From: Brevibacterium casei CIP 102111
Lineage (GTDB): Bacteria; Actinomycetota; Actinomycetes; Actinomycetales; Brevibacteriaceae
Assembly (NCBI RefSeq): GCF_900169275.1
Contig: NZ_FXZC01000004.1
Span: forward strand, 124,001 to 188,000
Direction: 5' to 3'
Length of the DNA: 64,000 nt
The position numbers and the translations under genes are program-made. This document shows positions 28,068 through 36,233 of this stretch, one piece after another (position 1 is the first letter of the stretch; each line of letters begins with the position of its first letter). The notes beneath the pieces are model-generated. The model was not told the DNA's origin and did no database searches. It worked only from the letters and a program-made list of their open reading frames with translations.

Positions 28068-28137
28068 ACCACCTAAAACTTGTTTGTAGGTTAAGTCTTC
28101 ATCGTCGAACATCACCAGTCAAGAGTCGATAGGTGGT
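28068..28137. promoter_or_regulatory. Divergent control region with mirrored ribosome sites
   Basis: ACCACCTA (28068-28075) and TAGGTGGT (28130-28137) form an 8-bp inverted repeat. Each arm includes the AGGTGG ribosome binding site of one of the two divergent genes. The AT-rich centre also holds ACCTA/TAGGT arms around 28071-28090 that could be an operator for the CGNR regulator. Confidence 0.4.
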
Positions 28138-28148
28138 AAAGTCGGTGT

Positions 28149-28703
28149 ATGGACTTCGAGCATGTCGGCAATGCCCAGTGCTTCGAGCTGGTGAACTCGG
28201 TGCCCGACCGCATCGAGGGTGGGGATCGGGACTGGCTCGGTGACGAAGACACTGCCCGCGCGTGGGCACAGTCTCTCGGGCTGGGGCCGGTGCGAGAGTT
28301 GACGGGCGAGGAGCTCGCCGACCTGCGATCGTTCCGAGAGTCGGTGTTCGCCGTCTTCGCCGCCGTCGCAGAAGGCAACGCGGTTCCCGCAGAGGGTCTC
28401 CAGGTGGTCACCGACGCCCATGCATCTGGGCTGTCGCGATATGGCTACGGTCCCACCACGACCGGGGTCGCGCGGGAGTGGCCCGATGTCTGGGATGCGG
28501 ATTCGCTCACGGCGCTCTTCGCCGAATCGGCGATTGACGAGCTCACCGGCTCTCGCCTCGACCGGGTCAAATCGTGCCCCGGCTGCCGGTGGCTCTTCAT
28601 CGACACCACCCGCAACCGGAGCCGGCGCTGGTGTTCGATGAGCATGTGCGGGGGACGCGACAAGGCGTTGCGGCACTATCGCAATACCCGGGCCCAGCAC
28701 TGA
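28149..28703 (+). CDS. CGNR zinc-finger regulator
   Basis: A 184-residue protein with an ABATE-like N-terminal ligand domain and a C-terminal CGNR zinc finger, a group of stress- or antibiotic-responsive regulators. The zinc ligands are Cys143, Cys146, Cys162 and Cys167 in SCPGCRWLF and RRWCSMSMCGGR. The motif reads CGGR here, with Gly169 in place of the family's Asn. It is divergent from the MFS exporter. A hairpin at 28724-28764 follows. Confidence 0.87.
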   Translation: MDFEHVGNAQCFELVNSVPDRIEGGDRDWLGDEDTARAWAQSLGLGPVRELTGEELADLRSFRESVFAVFAAVAEGNAVPAEGLQVVTDAHASGLSRYGYGPTTTGVAREWPDVWDADSLTALFAESAIDELTGSRLDRVKSCPGCRWLFIDTTRNRSRRWCSMSMCGGRDKALRHYRNTRAQH

Positions 28704-28723
28704 CCCACCCGCGACACACGGAG

Positions 28724-28764
28724 AGCGAGACACAATCCGGGGAATTTCGCCGTCCCGTCTCGCT
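28724..28764 (+). terminator. Hairpin after the CGNR gene
   Basis: AGCGAGAC pairs with GTCTCGCT over a 25-base loop, followed by TTGTT. It is 20 bases after the stop codon and is a probable terminator with a weak U-tract. Confidence 0.55.
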
Positions 28765-28800
28765 TGTTGAACCATGGTGCAGTAGGGTCACCGTAGACGA

Positions 28801-28860
28801 CGTGCAGGGTGCGGCGAATTGAATCCCCGATTCGGCCGCTTGCACGGTCTGGCCGAAGAC
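28801..28860 (+). promoter_or_regulatory. Structured leader upstream of the APC permease
   Basis: A three-part stem (CGTGCA with TGCACG, GCGG with CCGC, CGAAT with ATTCG; 28801-28846) is followed immediately by a small GTCT/AGAC hairpin (28847-28860). The ribosome binding site starts ten bases later. This could be a regulatory RNA. It does not match the guanidine, ydaO or other riboswitch consensus sequences I know. Confidence 0.4.
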
Positions 28861-28882
28861 GATGATGTCGGGAAGGACAGTC

Positions 28883-30328
28883 ATGGCAACCCTCAGACAG
28901 CAGCTCTTCCGGGTCAAACCGGTGCCTCGTGACAGCGAGGAGGCGGCAAGCGACCTCAAGCGCACGATCGGTCTCTTCTCCCTGACGATGATCGGCGTCG
29001 GATCGACCATCGGCACCGGCATCTTCTTCATCCTCTCCGAATCGGTGCCCGTCGCCGGGCCAGCGGTCATCTGGTCGTTCGTCATCGCCGGCGTCGTCGC
29101 CGGTCTCGCGGTCATCTGCTATGCCGAACTCGCCGGCAGCGTCCCCGTCTCCGGCTCGTCCTACTCATACGCCTACGCCACCCTCGGCGAACTCCCCGCG
29201 ATGGGCGTGGCCGCCTGCCTCCTCCTCGAATACGGCGTCGCCGGAGCGGCCGTCGCCGTCGGCTGGTCTCAGTACGTCAACCAGCTCCTCTTCAACCTCT
29301 TCGGCTTCCAGATCCCCGACGCCCTCGCCTATGCCCCCGAGGAGGGCGGCATCGTCAACCTCCCGGCGATCCTCCTCCTCGCGATGTGCTGCTTCCTCCT
29401 CGTCCGCGGCACCGGGGAATCGGTCGTCGTCAACACCATCATGGTGTGCATCAAGGTCGGCGTCCTCGTCTTCTTCATCGTCGTCGGCCTCACCGGCTGG
29501 AACTCCGACAACTTCGCGAACTTCGCCCCCTTCGGATTCTCCGGGGTCGTCGCCGGTGCCGGCCTCATCTTCTTCAGCTACGTCGGCATGGACGCCGTCG
29601 CGACCGCAGGCGATGAGACGAAGAACCCGAAGAAGACGATGCCCAAGGCCCTGATCTTCGCGCTCCTCATCATCACCTCCGTCTACGTCCTCGTCGCCGT
29701 CGCCGCGCTCGGCGCTCAGCCGTGGGAGGAGTTCGAAGGGCAGGACGCCGGCCTCTCGGCGATCCTCGAGAACATCGTCGGCTCGACCTGGCCGGGCACC
29801 GTCGTCGCCGCGGGCGCCGTGATCTCGATCTTCAGCGTCACCCTCGTCTCGATCTACGGTCAGAGCCGCATCCTCTTCACGATGTCGCGCGACGGGATGA
29901 TGCCCAAGCTCTTCCAGGACGTCAACCCCCGCACGCTCACCCCCGTCAAGGGCACGATCGTCGTCACGGTCGTCATCGCGATCCTCGCCGGGTTCATCCC
30001 GCTCAACTTCCTCGCCGAGATGACGAGCATCGGCACCCTCGTCGCCTTCGTCGTCGTCTCGCTCGCCGTCATCATCCTCCGCGTGCGCGAACCGAACCTC
30101 GAGCGCGGCTTCAAGGTCCCGTTCTACCCGGTCCTGCCGATCCTCTCGATCCTCGGCTGCCTGTGGATCATCAGCAGCCTGCGGCCGATCACGATCGTCG
30201 TCTTCGTCATCTGGACTGCGGCCATCATCGGCCTCTACCTCGTCTTCGGCCGAAGGAACTCGGTCCTCGGCAAGCAGCAGGCCGCAGCCGAACGCGGCAC
30301 CACCGACCCCACGGGAGGACGGTCATGA
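28883..30328 (+). CDS. APC superfamily amino acid permease
   Basis: A 481-residue, 12-helix amino acid/polyamine permease of the cationic-amino-acid-transporter-like group. The first helix carries the family's unwound glycine motif GVGSTIGTGIFFI, and the conserved FFSYVGMDAVATAGDETKNPKKTMP loop follows helix 6. The ATG at 28883 has GGAAGGA five bases before it, which excludes the upstream in-frame codon. Its stop overlaps the start of a UspA-like gene, a pairing seen for stress-regulated permeases. The substrate is not determinable. Confidence 0.88.
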   Translation: MATLRQQLFRVKPVPRDSEEAASDLKRTIGLFSLTMIGVGSTIGTGIFFILSESVPVAGPAVIWSFVIAGVVAGLAVICYAELAGSVPVSGSSYSYAYATLGELPAMGVAACLLLEYGVAGAAVAVGWSQYVNQLLFNLFGFQIPDALAYAPEEGGIVNLPAILLLAMCCFLLVRGTGESVVVNTIMVCIKVGVLVFFIVVGLTGWNSDNFANFAPFGFSGVVAGAGLIFFSYVGMDAVATAGDETKNPKKTMPKALIFALLIITSVYVLVAVAALGAQPWEEFEGQDAGLSAILENIVGSTWPGTVVAAGAVISIFSVTLVSIYGQSRILFTMSRDGMMPKLFQDVNPRTLTPVKGTIVVTVVIAILAGFIPLNFLAEMTSIGTLVAFVVVSLAVIILRVREPNLERGFKVPFYPVLPILSILGCLWIISSLRPITIVVFVIWTAAIIGLYLVFGRRNSVLGKQQAAAERGTTDPTGGRS

Positions 30329-31254
30329 CCATCGTCGTCGGCGTCGCCCCCGGTCAGGACGACACCTCAGCCGTCGAGCTCGGAGTCGTCCTCGCCCGCT
30401 CGTACGCGAAGACGCTCACTCTCGTGTCCGTGAGTTCGACGGCGTGGCCGCCGAACCGGGACAAGATCGACGCGGAATTCCAGTCGTATGTCCACACCGT
30501 CGCCGAGGCGTCGCTTGAGCAGGTGCGGGCGCTCGTTCCCGATGACATCGAGGCGACCTACATCGTCCACCCGGCCCGCTCGTCGCGGCGGGGGCTGCTC
30601 GAGGTCAGCCGACGCGTCGACGCGTACCGCCTCGTCGTCGGCTCCGCCGACGACGGTCGGGACGGCCGGATCACCCTGGGATCGGTCTCGACCGGACTCC
30701 TCCACAGCGCCGAACTCCCCGTCGTCCTCGCGCCCGAGGGATTCACCGCCTCGGCGGGGGCGAAGCTCAAACGGATCACCGCCGCCTACAGCGGGTCGTC
30801 CACCTCGGCGGACCTCATCCTCGGGGCCGCGATGGTCTCCGCGGAGTCCGGAATCCCCTTCCGCATCGCCTCCTTCGCCCCCCGGTCCCGGGTGCTCTCG
30901 GCGGCGAGCATCGGACGCGACGTCGAGGCGGGCATCGTCGACGAATGGACGCGGGTCGTGCGCCGCGACACCGACCGGATCCTCTGCTCGATCGACGAAC
31001 TCGACATCCGCCCCGGGGAGACCGAGGTGGCGATCGGCACGGGACCCAGCTGGGCGGCAGCGCTGACGAGCATCGGGTGGGAGGACCCCGAGGTGATGAT
31101 GCTCGGGTCCTCCGGTCTCGGCACGCTCAAGCGGGTGTCGCTCGGCAGCCATGCGACGAGGATCCTCCAGAACTCGCCGGTCCCCGTCGTCGTCGTTCCC
31201 CGACGCGCGAAAGCGCGGTACACGTCCCGGGCACGGGAGGACGCGGAGGCGTAG
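30325..31254 (+). CDS. Tandem universal stress protein (UspA)
   Basis: A 309-residue protein with two Usp-like alpha/beta domains, at about residues 1-145 and 150-300. Each opens with a beta strand (MTIVVGVAPGQDD; LKRITAAYSGSSTS) and ends in a P-V-V-V/L strand. The ATP-binding GxxG...GS/T motif is partly visible in the second half (GSSGLGTLKRVSLGSHATRIL). The ATG overlaps the permease stop, so it may modulate the transporter, as C-terminal Usp domains of some permeases do. Confidence 0.83.
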   Translation: MTIVVGVAPGQDDTSAVELGVVLARSYAKTLTLVSVSSTAWPPNRDKIDAEFQSYVHTVAEASLEQVRALVPDDIEATYIVHPARSSRRGLLEVSRRVDAYRLVVGSADDGRDGRITLGSVSTGLLHSAELPVVLAPEGFTASAGAKLKRITAAYSGSSTSADLILGAAMVSAESGIPFRIASFAPRSRVLSAASIGRDVEAGIVDEWTRVVRRDTDRILCSIDELDIRPGETEVAIGTGPSWAAALTSIGWEDPEVMMLGSSGLGTLKRVSLGSHATRILQNSPVPVVVVPRRAKARYTSRAREDAEA

Positions 31255-31273
31255 ACGGAGGAGACCGCCGCGA

Positions 31274-31298
31274 CTTAACGTTGCTTAACGAACCGTTC
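31274..31298. promoter_or_regulatory. Candidate LacI-family operator region
   Basis: CTTAACG is repeated directly at 31274 and 31284 (one helical turn), followed by the palindrome GAACCGTTC at 31290-31298. This AT-rich block lies 71-95 bases upstream of the LacI start and is the only such block in the gap. Confidence 0.45.
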
Positions 31299-31368
31299 CA
31301 GTCGTCCAATGGCAGTGTTCGGACTGCGCAATGAGTTCGAACTCCACAAGGACGTGAAGGACGCGACG

Positions 31369-32439
31369 ATGCATCAGGAACAGTCGACGGGCAAGCCCAG
31401 ACCGCGGGTCTCAGCGGCACAGGTGGCACGCGCCTGCGGAGTCTCCACAGCGACCGTCAGCTACGTCTTCAACGGCAAGCCCGGCGTCTCGCCGGTCGTG
31501 CGCCGCCATGTCATCGAAACCGCCAACGAGCTCGGATACCGGTCGCCGCTGACGGCGGCGAAGCACAACCGCTCCCTCACCCGCGTCGTCGGACTCATCG
31601 TTCCCTCGATGCTCAACTACATGCACATGCACTGGGCGCAGGCGATCATCGACGCCGCCGCCGAAGAGGGGTTCGACGTCTTCGTCTCGACGACCGGCGA
31701 CGACCCCGAACGCCTCGCCCACGTCGCCGCGTCGATGGCCGCCCGCAACGTCGACGGGGTGATCTCGACCGGCGGGATGCGCCTCGACGCGCGGATCCAC
31801 GGCACTCTCGGCGCGGCCCGGATCCCCGTCGTCAACCTCTCCCGCACCGTCGAACATGCCGATGCGAGCTTCATCGGCATCGACGACGCCCAGGCCGCCA
31901 GCGAACTCATGGGCCACGTCCTCGGGCACGGAGTCACGAAGGTCGCCACCGTCATCGGGCCGCGCTTCTCCACCGCCTCGGCGACGAGGGAAGCCGCGTT
32001 CATCGACACCGCGGTCGCACACGACGTCCCCATCCCCGGGCGATGGCGCGTGAGCACCCGCCTGCACCGGGGCGGCGGGCGGATCGCCGCCGTAGAGCTC
32101 CTCGCCGATCCCGACGACCGACCCGAGGCCATCGTCTGCGGCTCCGACGAGGTCGCGCTCGGCGTCATCGAGCACGCGGTCGTCAACGGCATCGACATCC
32201 CGGGCGAGCTCATCGTCGTCGGCAGCGACGGTCTCGCCCGCTCGCGCTCACCGCTGCTCGGGCTCACCACGATCGTCCAACCCGTCGTCGAGATGGCGAC
32301 GACCGCCTTCCGCGTCCTCCTCGAACGCATCACGGAACCGGGCACCCCCGCCCGCACGGTCATCTGTCCCCACCAGCTCCACATCGGCACCAGCTGCGGC
32401 TGCCACCCCGAGGACTTCAACGCCCTCGCCGCCCGCTGA
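31369..32439 (+). CDS. LacI family transcriptional regulator
   Basis: A 356-residue regulator with an N-terminal LacI helix-turn-helix (SAAQVARACGVSTATVSYVFNGKPGVS) and hinge, then a periplasmic-binding-protein-like effector domain. The C-terminus is unusual in ending with a CGCH motif. The ATG at 31369 is preceded by GAAGGA. An earlier in-frame ATG at 31309 has no ribosome site. It heads the cassette of transporter, SDR and BKACE genes and probably represses it. Confidence 0.88.
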   Translation: MHQEQSTGKPRPRVSAAQVARACGVSTATVSYVFNGKPGVSPVVRRHVIETANELGYRSPLTAAKHNRSLTRVVGLIVPSMLNYMHMHWAQAIIDAAAEEGFDVFVSTTGDDPERLAHVAASMAARNVDGVISTGGMRLDARIHGTLGAARIPVVNLSRTVEHADASFIGIDDAQAASELMGHVLGHGVTKVATVIGPRFSTASATREAAFIDTAVAHDVPIPGRWRVSTRLHRGGGRIAAVELLADPDDRPEAIVCGSDEVALGVIEHAVVNGIDIPGELIVVGSDGLARSRSPLLGLTTIVQPVVEMATTAFRVLLERITEPGTPARTVICPHQLHIGTSCGCHPEDFNALAAR

Positions 32440-32515
32440 GCCGCCCCCGCACGTTCCTCCCAGTCCGGCACCGCCGCCGCGACCACACCGTTCGATCCGA
32501 CCCCGAAGGAGAACC

Positions 32516-33859
32516 ATGTCCGACACCGCTTCCGCGAGGACGGGCCTGAGGCCGCCCGCCGTCCTCAACCGGGTGATCTTCGCCCGCCTCATGCCCCTGC
32601 TCATCGCCGCCTACATCCTCGCGTTCCTCGACCGGACCAACATCGGCATGGCCAAGGACCGTCTCGAGATCGACCTCGGGATCTCCGCAACGGCCTACGG
32701 CATCGGTGCCGGGCTCTTCTTCCTCACGTACGCGCTCTTCGAGGTGCCCTCGAACATGATCATGCACAAGGTCGGTGCCCGCTGGTGGATCATGCGGATC
32801 ATGATCACGTGGGGCCTCATCTCCGCTGCGATGATGTTCGTCCAGGGCGAATGGTCCTTCTACATCCTCCGCATGCTCCTCGGCATCGCCGAAGCCGGAC
32901 TCTTCCCCGGCGTCATGTACTACCTCACGCAGTGGTTCACCGTGAAGGACCGGGCGAAGGCCAACGGCATGTTCCTCCTCGGAGTCTCCATCGCCAACAT
33001 CATCGGCGCCCCCATCGGCGGTCTGCTGCTGACGATGGACGGGTTCCTCGGCCTCCACGGCTGGCAGTGGATGTTCCTCATCGAAGGCCTGCCCGCCTGC
33101 TTCCTCGCACTCGTCGTCTGGAAGTACCTGCCCGACGGGCCGCGGAAGGCGAAGTTCCTCTCGCCCGAGGAAGCCGAATGGCTCGAGCAGACCATCGCCG
33201 CCGAGGAACGCGCGGGTGCCTCGGGAGCCTCGAACCACCGACTCCTCGACATCGTCCGCGACCCGCAGATCATCCTCGTCATCTGTGTGTACTTCGGACA
33301 CCAGCTCGCCGTCTACGCCCTCAACTTCTTCCTCCCCACGATCGTCGGCAGCTGGGGCGAGATGAACACCGTCGAGATCGGCCTGCTCACCGCCGTCCCG
33401 TGGGTCTTCTCCGCAATCGGCGCGCTCCTGCTCCCGCGCTTCGCGACGTCGGCGTCGATGTCGAAGAAGATCGCCCTGGCCGCGATGATCGGCATCATCG
33501 CCGGCTACATCATCGGCGCGGTCGGCGGACCCGTCCTCGGCCTCATCGGCTTCTCTCTGGCTACCTTCAACTTCTTCGTCCTCCAGCCGATCCTCTTCAC
33601 CTTCCCCGCGACCCGCCTGACCGGAGTGAGCCTTGCCGCAGGCCTCGCCCTCGTCAATACGATCGGCCTCCTCGGCGGATTCCTCGGGCCCTACATCATG
33701 GGCTACATGGAGGACCTCACCGGGTCGGCGACCTCGGGACTGTGGTTCATCATCGCCGTCTGCGTCGTCGGCGCGTGCCTCATCCCGTTCCTCAGGCGCG
33801 GACACGAAGCCGACCCGGCGACGGTGCCGACCACCTCGGCGGATCCCGATCACAAGTGA
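32516..33859 (+). CDS. MFS transporter, anion:cation symporter family
   Basis: A 447-residue, 12-helix member of the ACS group, which imports organic anions such as phthalate, tartrate, hexuronates or hydroxyphenylacetate. Typical landmarks are AYILAFLDRTNIGMAK in helix 1, FFLTYALFEVPSN, and RMLLGIAEAGLFPGVMYYLTQWF. AAGGAG is six bases before the ATG. It lies between the LacI regulator and two catabolic enzymes and presumably imports their substrate. Confidence 0.88.
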   Translation: MSDTASARTGLRPPAVLNRVIFARLMPLLIAAYILAFLDRTNIGMAKDRLEIDLGISATAYGIGAGLFFLTYALFEVPSNMIMHKVGARWWIMRIMITWGLISAAMMFVQGEWSFYILRMLLGIAEAGLFPGVMYYLTQWFTVKDRAKANGMFLLGVSIANIIGAPIGGLLLTMDGFLGLHGWQWMFLIEGLPACFLALVVWKYLPDGPRKAKFLSPEEAEWLEQTIAAEERAGASGASNHRLLDIVRDPQIILVICVYFGHQLAVYALNFFLPTIVGSWGEMNTVEIGLLTAVPWVFSAIGALLLPRFATSASMSKKIALAAMIGIIAGYIIGAVGGPVLGLIGFSLATFNFFVLQPILFTFPATRLTGVSLAAGLALVNTIGLLGGFLGPYIMGYMEDLTGSATSGLWFIIAVCVVGACLIPFLRRGHEADPATVPTTSADPDHK

Positions 33860-33885
33860 CCTCGACGACGACGACAGGAGAGACC

Positions 33886-34659
33886 ATGGACATGCTCGGA
33901 CTGACCGGAGCACGAGTGCTCATCACGGCGGGAGCCGCGGGGATCGGGCGGGAGATCGCCCAGCGGTTCCGCGACGCCGGCGCCGAGGTGTGGGTGACCG
34001 ACATCGCCGAGACCGCCGTCGCCGACGCCGCCGAGACCGGCCTGCGGGCGACCGTGTCGAACGCCGCCTCGGAGGACGAGGTCAGGGCGCTCGCCGCCGA
34101 GGTGGCGGGGCTGTGGGGAGGACTCGACGTCCTCGTCAACAATGCCGGAATCGCCGGTCCCACGGGACCGATCGAGACGCTGGAGACCGCAGCGTGGCTC
34201 ACGACGTTCGACGTCAACATCCACAGCCAGTTCTACTGCGTCAAGCACTTCCTGCCGCTCCTGCGCACGAGCGGCAGCGCCTCGATCGTCAACCTCTCCT
34301 CGGCCGCCGGGCGTCTCGGCATGGCCGGACGCAGTCCGTACTCGGCGTCGAAGTGGGCGGTCGTGGGACTGACGAAGACGCTTGCCATCGAACTCGGTCC
34401 CGAAGGCATCCGCTGCAATGCGATCTGTCCGGGTGCGGTCGACGGTCCCCGCATCGAGGCGGTCATCGCCTCGAAGGCGCAGATGCTCGGAGTCTCCGTC
34501 GACGAGGTCACCGCGCTCTACACCGGGCAGGCGTCCCTCGGGAAGCTCGCCGCGGCCGCCGACATCGGCAACATGGCCGTCTTCCTCGCCTCGACGATGG
34601 CCTCCCATGTCACGGGCCAGGCTATGGCCGTCGACGGCAACACCGAGAAGCTCTACTGA
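33886..34659 (+). CDS. Short-chain dehydrogenase/reductase
   Basis: A 257-residue classical SDR: cofactor motif TAGAAGIGRE, NNAGIAG, catalytic Ser in NLSSAAGRLG and Tyr/Lys in YSASKWAVVG. Asp38 after the second strand suggests preference for NAD. The AGGAGAG ribosome site lies upstream of the ATG. Placed between an organic-anion importer and a beta-keto-acid cleavage enzyme, it probably oxidises an imported beta-hydroxy acid to the beta-keto acid, but the substrate is inferred. Confidence 0.87.
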   Translation: MDMLGLTGARVLITAGAAGIGREIAQRFRDAGAEVWVTDIAETAVADAAETGLRATVSNAASEDEVRALAAEVAGLWGGLDVLVNNAGIAGPTGPIETLETAAWLTTFDVNIHSQFYCVKHFLPLLRTSGSASIVNLSSAAGRLGMAGRSPYSASKWAVVGLTKTLAIELGPEGIRCNAICPGAVDGPRIEAVIASKAQMLGVSVDEVTALYTGQASLGKLAAAADIGNMAVFLASTMASHVTGQAMAVDGNTEKLY

Positions 34660-34697
34660 CCCCCACTTGCCCACCGATCCCAGAGGACCACGAACCC

Positions 34698-35627
34698 ATG
34701 GCACAGCCACGCAAAGTCATCATCACCTCGGCGGTGACCGGCGCCATCCACACGCCGACGATGTCGCCCCACCTTCCCGTCACCCAGGATGAGATCGCCG
34801 ATGCCGCGATCGGGGCCGCCGAGGCGGGGGCGGCGATTCTCCATCTCCACACCCGTGATCCCGAGGACGGCAGACCCTCGCAGGACCCCGAGCATTTCGC
34901 ACCGGTGCTCGAGAAGGTCGCCGCGAACTCCGACGCGGTCGTCAACATCACCACGGGCGGGTCACCGCACATGAGCGTCGAGGAGCGGATGCGTCCGGTC
35001 GCCGAGTTCAAACCGGAGCTTGCGAGCCTGAATATGGGGTCGATGAACTTCGGTCTCTTCCCCATGCTCGAGAAGTACGAGGACTTCGAGCACGAGTGGG
35101 AGCGAGAGCACCTCGAGAACTCCCGTGACCTCGTCTTCAAGAACACGTTCGCCGACATCGAGCGCATCCTCGAGATCGGAAATGCCAACGGCACCCGGTT
35201 CGAGTTCGAGTGCTACGACATCTCACACCTCTACAGCCTCGCCCACTTCCAGTCGCGGGGGCTCGCCACCGGGCCCCTGTTCGTCCAGTCGGTGTTCGGT
35301 CTCCTCGGCGGCATCGGCGGCCACCCCGAGGACCTCATGCACATGCGGCGGACCGCAGATCGACTCCTCGAGGACTACCAGTGGTCGATCCTCGGCGCGG
35401 GACGCAACCAGCAGCCGCTCGCGACGATGGGGGTGACGATGGGCTCCCACATCCGCGTCGGCCTCGAGGACTCGCTGTGGATCGGGCCCGGCCGACTCGC
35501 CGAGTCGAATGCCGAGCAGGTGGAGAAGATGCGCCGCATCGTCGAAGAGCTCGGGATGGAGGTCGCGACCCCAGACGAGGCGCGGGCCATGCTCGGCCTC
35601 AAGGGAGCCGACCGGGTCGAGTTCTGA
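34698..35627 (+). CDS. Beta-keto acid cleavage enzyme (BKACE, DUF849)
   Basis: A 309-residue BKACE enzyme, which condenses a beta-keto acid with acetyl-CoA and splits it to acetoacetate and a new acyl-CoA. It is a TIM barrel with zinc ligands His49 and His51 in AILHLHTRDPEDG. Further conserved segments are NITTGGSPHMSVEERM, the glycine-rich QSVFGLLGGIGG, and ILGAGRNQQPL. Substrate type (for example 3-keto-5-aminohexanoate or dehydrocarnitine) cannot be told by eye. It is the last gene of the LacI cassette. Confidence 0.88.
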   Translation: MAQPRKVIITSAVTGAIHTPTMSPHLPVTQDEIADAAIGAAEAGAAILHLHTRDPEDGRPSQDPEHFAPVLEKVAANSDAVVNITTGGSPHMSVEERMRPVAEFKPELASLNMGSMNFGLFPMLEKYEDFEHEWEREHLENSRDLVFKNTFADIERILEIGNANGTRFEFECYDISHLYSLAHFQSRGLATGPLFVQSVFGLLGGIGGHPEDLMHMRRTADRLLEDYQWSILGAGRNQQPLATMGVTMGSHIRVGLEDSLWIGPGRLAESNAEQVEKMRRIVEELGMEVATPDEARAMLGLKGADRVEF

Positions 35628-35641
35628 CCCGGTCGCGCTCC

Positions 35642-35672
35642 GAGAGACCGCACGCTCGGCATGCGGTCCCTC
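35642..35672. terminator. Hairpin after the BKACE gene
   Basis: GACCGCA pairs with TGCGGTC around a 9-base loop, extended by GAG/CTC beyond one mismatch. It separates the convergent BKACE gene and the small disordered protein gene. Confidence 0.6.
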
Positions 35673-35693
35673 AGAACTCGGGGTGGGGTCGCC

Positions 35694-35993
35694 TCAGGCG
35701 GGTGCGTCGCGCTCCGGCTGGGTGCCGCCGAAGCCCTCGTCCTCGCTCTCCTCGATCCGCTGGCGATCGCGCCCGTCGCCGCCCGGGCGACCGGCCTGCT
35801 GATCGTCGAGGCCGCCGACACCGCCGCGGTCACCCTGCGGCTGACCGCCGGTCTGCTGGCTGTCCGTGCCCGGGTGGCCCTGCTGGCCTTCCGTACCGTC
35901 CTGGCTTCCGGGACCGGGATGACCCTGCTGACTCTCCTGGCCGAGGCCCGCCTCGGCGCTCGGGTCGTTGCTTCCGAAGTTCTCCGATGTCAT
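35694..35993 (-). CDS. Small disordered Gly/Gln/Asp-rich protein
   Basis: A 99-residue hypothetical protein that is almost entirely low complexity. It contains repeated QQGHPG units (about residues 18-23 and 33-38), then Gly/Gln/Asp-rich sequence and an acidic EESEDEGFGG end. There is no signal peptide, membrane segment or known domain. The ATG has AAGGAG nine bases before it, which supports a real gene. It resembles desiccation or stress-related hydrophilic proteins only in composition. A function cannot be assigned. Confidence 0.7.
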   Translation of the reverse strand: MTSENFGSNDPSAEAGLGQESQQGHPGPGSQDGTEGQQGHPGTDSQQTGGQPQGDRGGVGGLDDQQAGRPGGDGRDRQRIEESEDEGFGGTQPERDAPA

Positions 35994-36233
35994 GATCTGC
36001 TCCTTGGGAATCGATCTCGCACTGACACTGCGCCGCGCATCGCGGCGTGTCTGCCAGTCTTCGACACTCCGCGCGATAAGGCAAGGGGGGTTGCTCGACA
36101 TTCATCGAACTCTCCGGCGACGGCACGTTCATGGTCAGGGACGAGTCCGCCTCGGCGGGTTCGACCTGGCACCATGGAAGGACCGTGTCCGGGCCGCCGA
36201 CGCGGACGCCCGACAGGAGAACAGGAGCCTCCC

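Noticed and set aside
28765-28882. Guanidine (ykkC) riboswitch upstream of the APC permease
   Set aside because: A few bases resemble the 5' part, but the conserved AAAGCCCGGGAGA-type 3' segment is absent.
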